Assembly (NCBI GenBank): GCA_947445425.1
Contig: CANFFA010000131.1
Location: 1-6,742 of the forward strand
Source of the DNA: Paludibacteraceae bacterium
Lineage (GTDB): Bacteria > Bacteroidota > Bacteroidia > Bacteroidales > Paludibacteraceae
DNA: 6,742 bases
Direction of reading: 5' to 3'
Both the position numbers and the translations under genes were made by a program. Positions 5,976 through 6,742 of the stretch are shown piece after piece. The first letter of the stretch is position 1. Every line of letters begins with the position of its first letter. The notes under the pieces were generated by a model, which searched no databases, was not told where the DNA came from, and saw only the letters and a program-made list of their open reading frames with translations.

Positions 5976-6015
5976 GGGTACAAAAAAAGCCACTCGAGAG
6001 CGGCTTTTAAAGGAC
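5976..6015 (-). promoter_or_regulatory. Predicted promoter overlapping the terminator, ahead of the hub-like gene
   Basis: On the minus strand, GTCCTTT (6015-6009) is followed after exactly 20 bases by TTTTTTTG (5988-5981), then five bases and ATG 5975. The box matches TAnnTTTG except for T instead of A at the second position. The -33 element is TTTA rather than TTTG. Taken alone it is weak; its support is the identical spacing and the shared GTCCTTT in the 4145-4186 promoter. The 20-base spacer is the terminator stem-loop, and the -7 box is its T-run. Confidence 0.35.
5982..6008 (-). terminator. Strong intrinsic terminator after the beta-propeller gene
   Basis: On the minus strand, AAAAGCCGCT (6008-5999) pairs with AGTGGCTTTT (5994-5985) in a 10-bp stem with one G-U pair and a CTCG loop. 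It runs into seven Ts (5988-5982). The hairpin begins 26 bases after the stop of the AT-rich gene and ends only seven bases before the preferred ATG of the hub-like gene. In the opposite direction the T-run is only four long, so the terminator is effectively one-way, for minus-strand transcription. It covers the GTG at 5993, which argues against that codon as a start. Confidence 0.88.
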
Positions 6016-6034
6016 GAAATTTTAAAATGATGAT

Positions 6035-6733
6035 TTATTTTGCAGCTGTTTTATATGTAAAAAAGTCTTTGTATGGGATATAATAAACGCCAGTCAATGA
6101 TGTCACAAATACAGAGTTTTTGAATTTAGAAACTGAGGTTATATAATTATTTGCTAAGCCATTATTGTCAATTTCTCTAACAGTTAAACCATCTTTTGTA
6201 GTTGTAATATGAAATAATTGACCATAATTTGTCCCAATAATTTCATTTCCAATAAAGTAGCAAAATAAGCTGGAAAGTGAATTTTGAAAGACTCCTGTAT
6301 CAGTCCAACTTTCACATTCATCAACCGATCTATAAAGTTTACCTTGAAAAGTTCCATATAAGGTATCATTTTTTTGGAACATAGGTCTCAAACTACCATC
6401 AAAAATTTTATGAAAAGATCCATCTGAATTTATTTTATAAGTATTTTGAAGATTTGCAATAAAATAATCTTTGTTTGAGAATAAATTATTTAGAAAACTA
6501 GTTGTATTTTCAAAAGGCATTTTGATTATCTTAGTCGTATTCATTTCTAAATAAACATCTGTGAAAGTACCAAGTCTTTTTTTTACATCTAAAAGTAGAA
6601 ATAATACTGATGCAGAAGTATAGGATCTATATGGAACTAAAATCTGATTTTTATTATTAATCTTAATGCATTCTGAACCTGATCTCATATCAATAAATTC
6701 AAAACCTGTAAATGTGCTGTCTATAGTTTTCAT
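6035..6733 (-). CDS. AT-rich beta-propeller-like protein with a degenerate Asp-box (possible moron; 5' end uncertain)
   Basis: A 232-residue protein with recurring blade-like units: a beta strand pair such as 'NDTLYGTFQGKLYRS', 'NEIIGTNYGQLFHIT' or 'NSVFVTSLTGVYYIP', each followed by a polar loop. Residues 136-143 (SVDECESW) fit the Asp-box of BNR/sialidase-like propellers, S-x-D-x-G-x-[ST]-W, with Cys in place of Gly. About five blades are seen against six or seven in complete propellers, so it is short for the fold. There is no signal peptide or membrane segment at the ATG at 6733. The frame has no stop in the nine bases upstream, so the true start may lie beyond the window and the visible part may be the C-terminal portion. 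It is about 27% GC, whereas sampled lines of the tail genes run near 40% or more, and it has its own terminator. I infer an accessory gene inserted into the late region; no substrate or role can be assigned. Confidence 0.7.
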   Translation of the reverse strand: MKTIDSTFTGFEFIDMRSGSECIKINNKNQILVPYRSYTSASVLFLLLDVKKRLGTFTDVYLEMNTTKIIKMPFENTTSFLNNLFSNKDYFIANLQNTYKINSDGSFHKIFDGSLRPMFQKNDTLYGTFQGKLYRSVDECESWTDTGVFQNSLSSLFCYFIGNEIIGTNYGQLFHITTTKDGLTVREIDNNGLANNYITSVSKFKNSVFVTSLTGVYYIPYKDFFTYKTAAK

Positions 6734-6742
6734 ATCTAAGTA

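Noticed and set aside
5601..6083. 160-codon plus-strand open frame opposite the hub-like gene
   Set aside because: It crosses the terminator and two minus-strand genes, has no leader or family signature, and no plus-strand neighbour.

Overview
The window looks like part of a prophage or phage genome from a Bacteroidota host. Every convincing gene lies on the minus strand, so transcription runs from high to low coordinates. The segment runs from tail/baseplate genes into lysis genes. The host assignment rests on three things: the tail proteins carry sequence signatures I associate with Bacteroidota prophages, the gene starts lack Shine-Dalgarno sites and have A-rich leaders, and two upstream regions resemble the Bacteroidota -33/-7 promoter (TTTG / TAnnTTTG). 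No integrase, attachment site, tRNA, IS element or CRISPR array is visible, so integrated versus free phage cannot be decided here.

In transcription order: (1) 6733-6035, an AT-rich (about 27% GC) gene for a small beta-propeller-like protein with one degenerate Asp-box, possibly continuing past the window edge; (2) 6008-5982, a strong intrinsic terminator that closes this gene; (3) 5975-4212, a large tail/baseplate hub-like protein; (4) 4147-3923, a 74-residue unknown protein; (5) 3923-2787, a second tail structural protein, translationally coupled to the previous gene; (6) 2781-2185, a tail-fibre-type protein with the 'KGLST-DFT-DK' motif; (7) 2167-1154, a predicted right-handed beta-helix protein with eight Cys/Phe-containing rungs, probably a tail spike or fibre tip; (8) 1110-772, a 112-residue unknown protein; (9) 759-256, a membrane protein of holin type; (10) 269-1, the N-terminal half of an M15 peptidase endolysin, running off the window.

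Genes 3-10 form one compact late operon (gaps of 5-43 bases, overlaps of 1 and 14 bases) that moves from tail assembly through host-recognition proteins to lysis. The AT-rich gene 1 is isolated by its own terminator and looks like a separately acquired 'moron'.

The most unusual feature is the junction between genes 1 and 3. The terminator's T-run also sits where the -7 promoter box of the next gene should be. The same arrangement (GTCCTTT, exactly 20 bases, T-[AT]-NN-TTTG-like box, 4-5 bases, ATG) recurs upstream of gene 4. This suggests two phage promoters that make leaderless or nearly leaderless mRNAs. There is no gene-free stretch over 300 bases; the longest gap between genes is about 60 bases.
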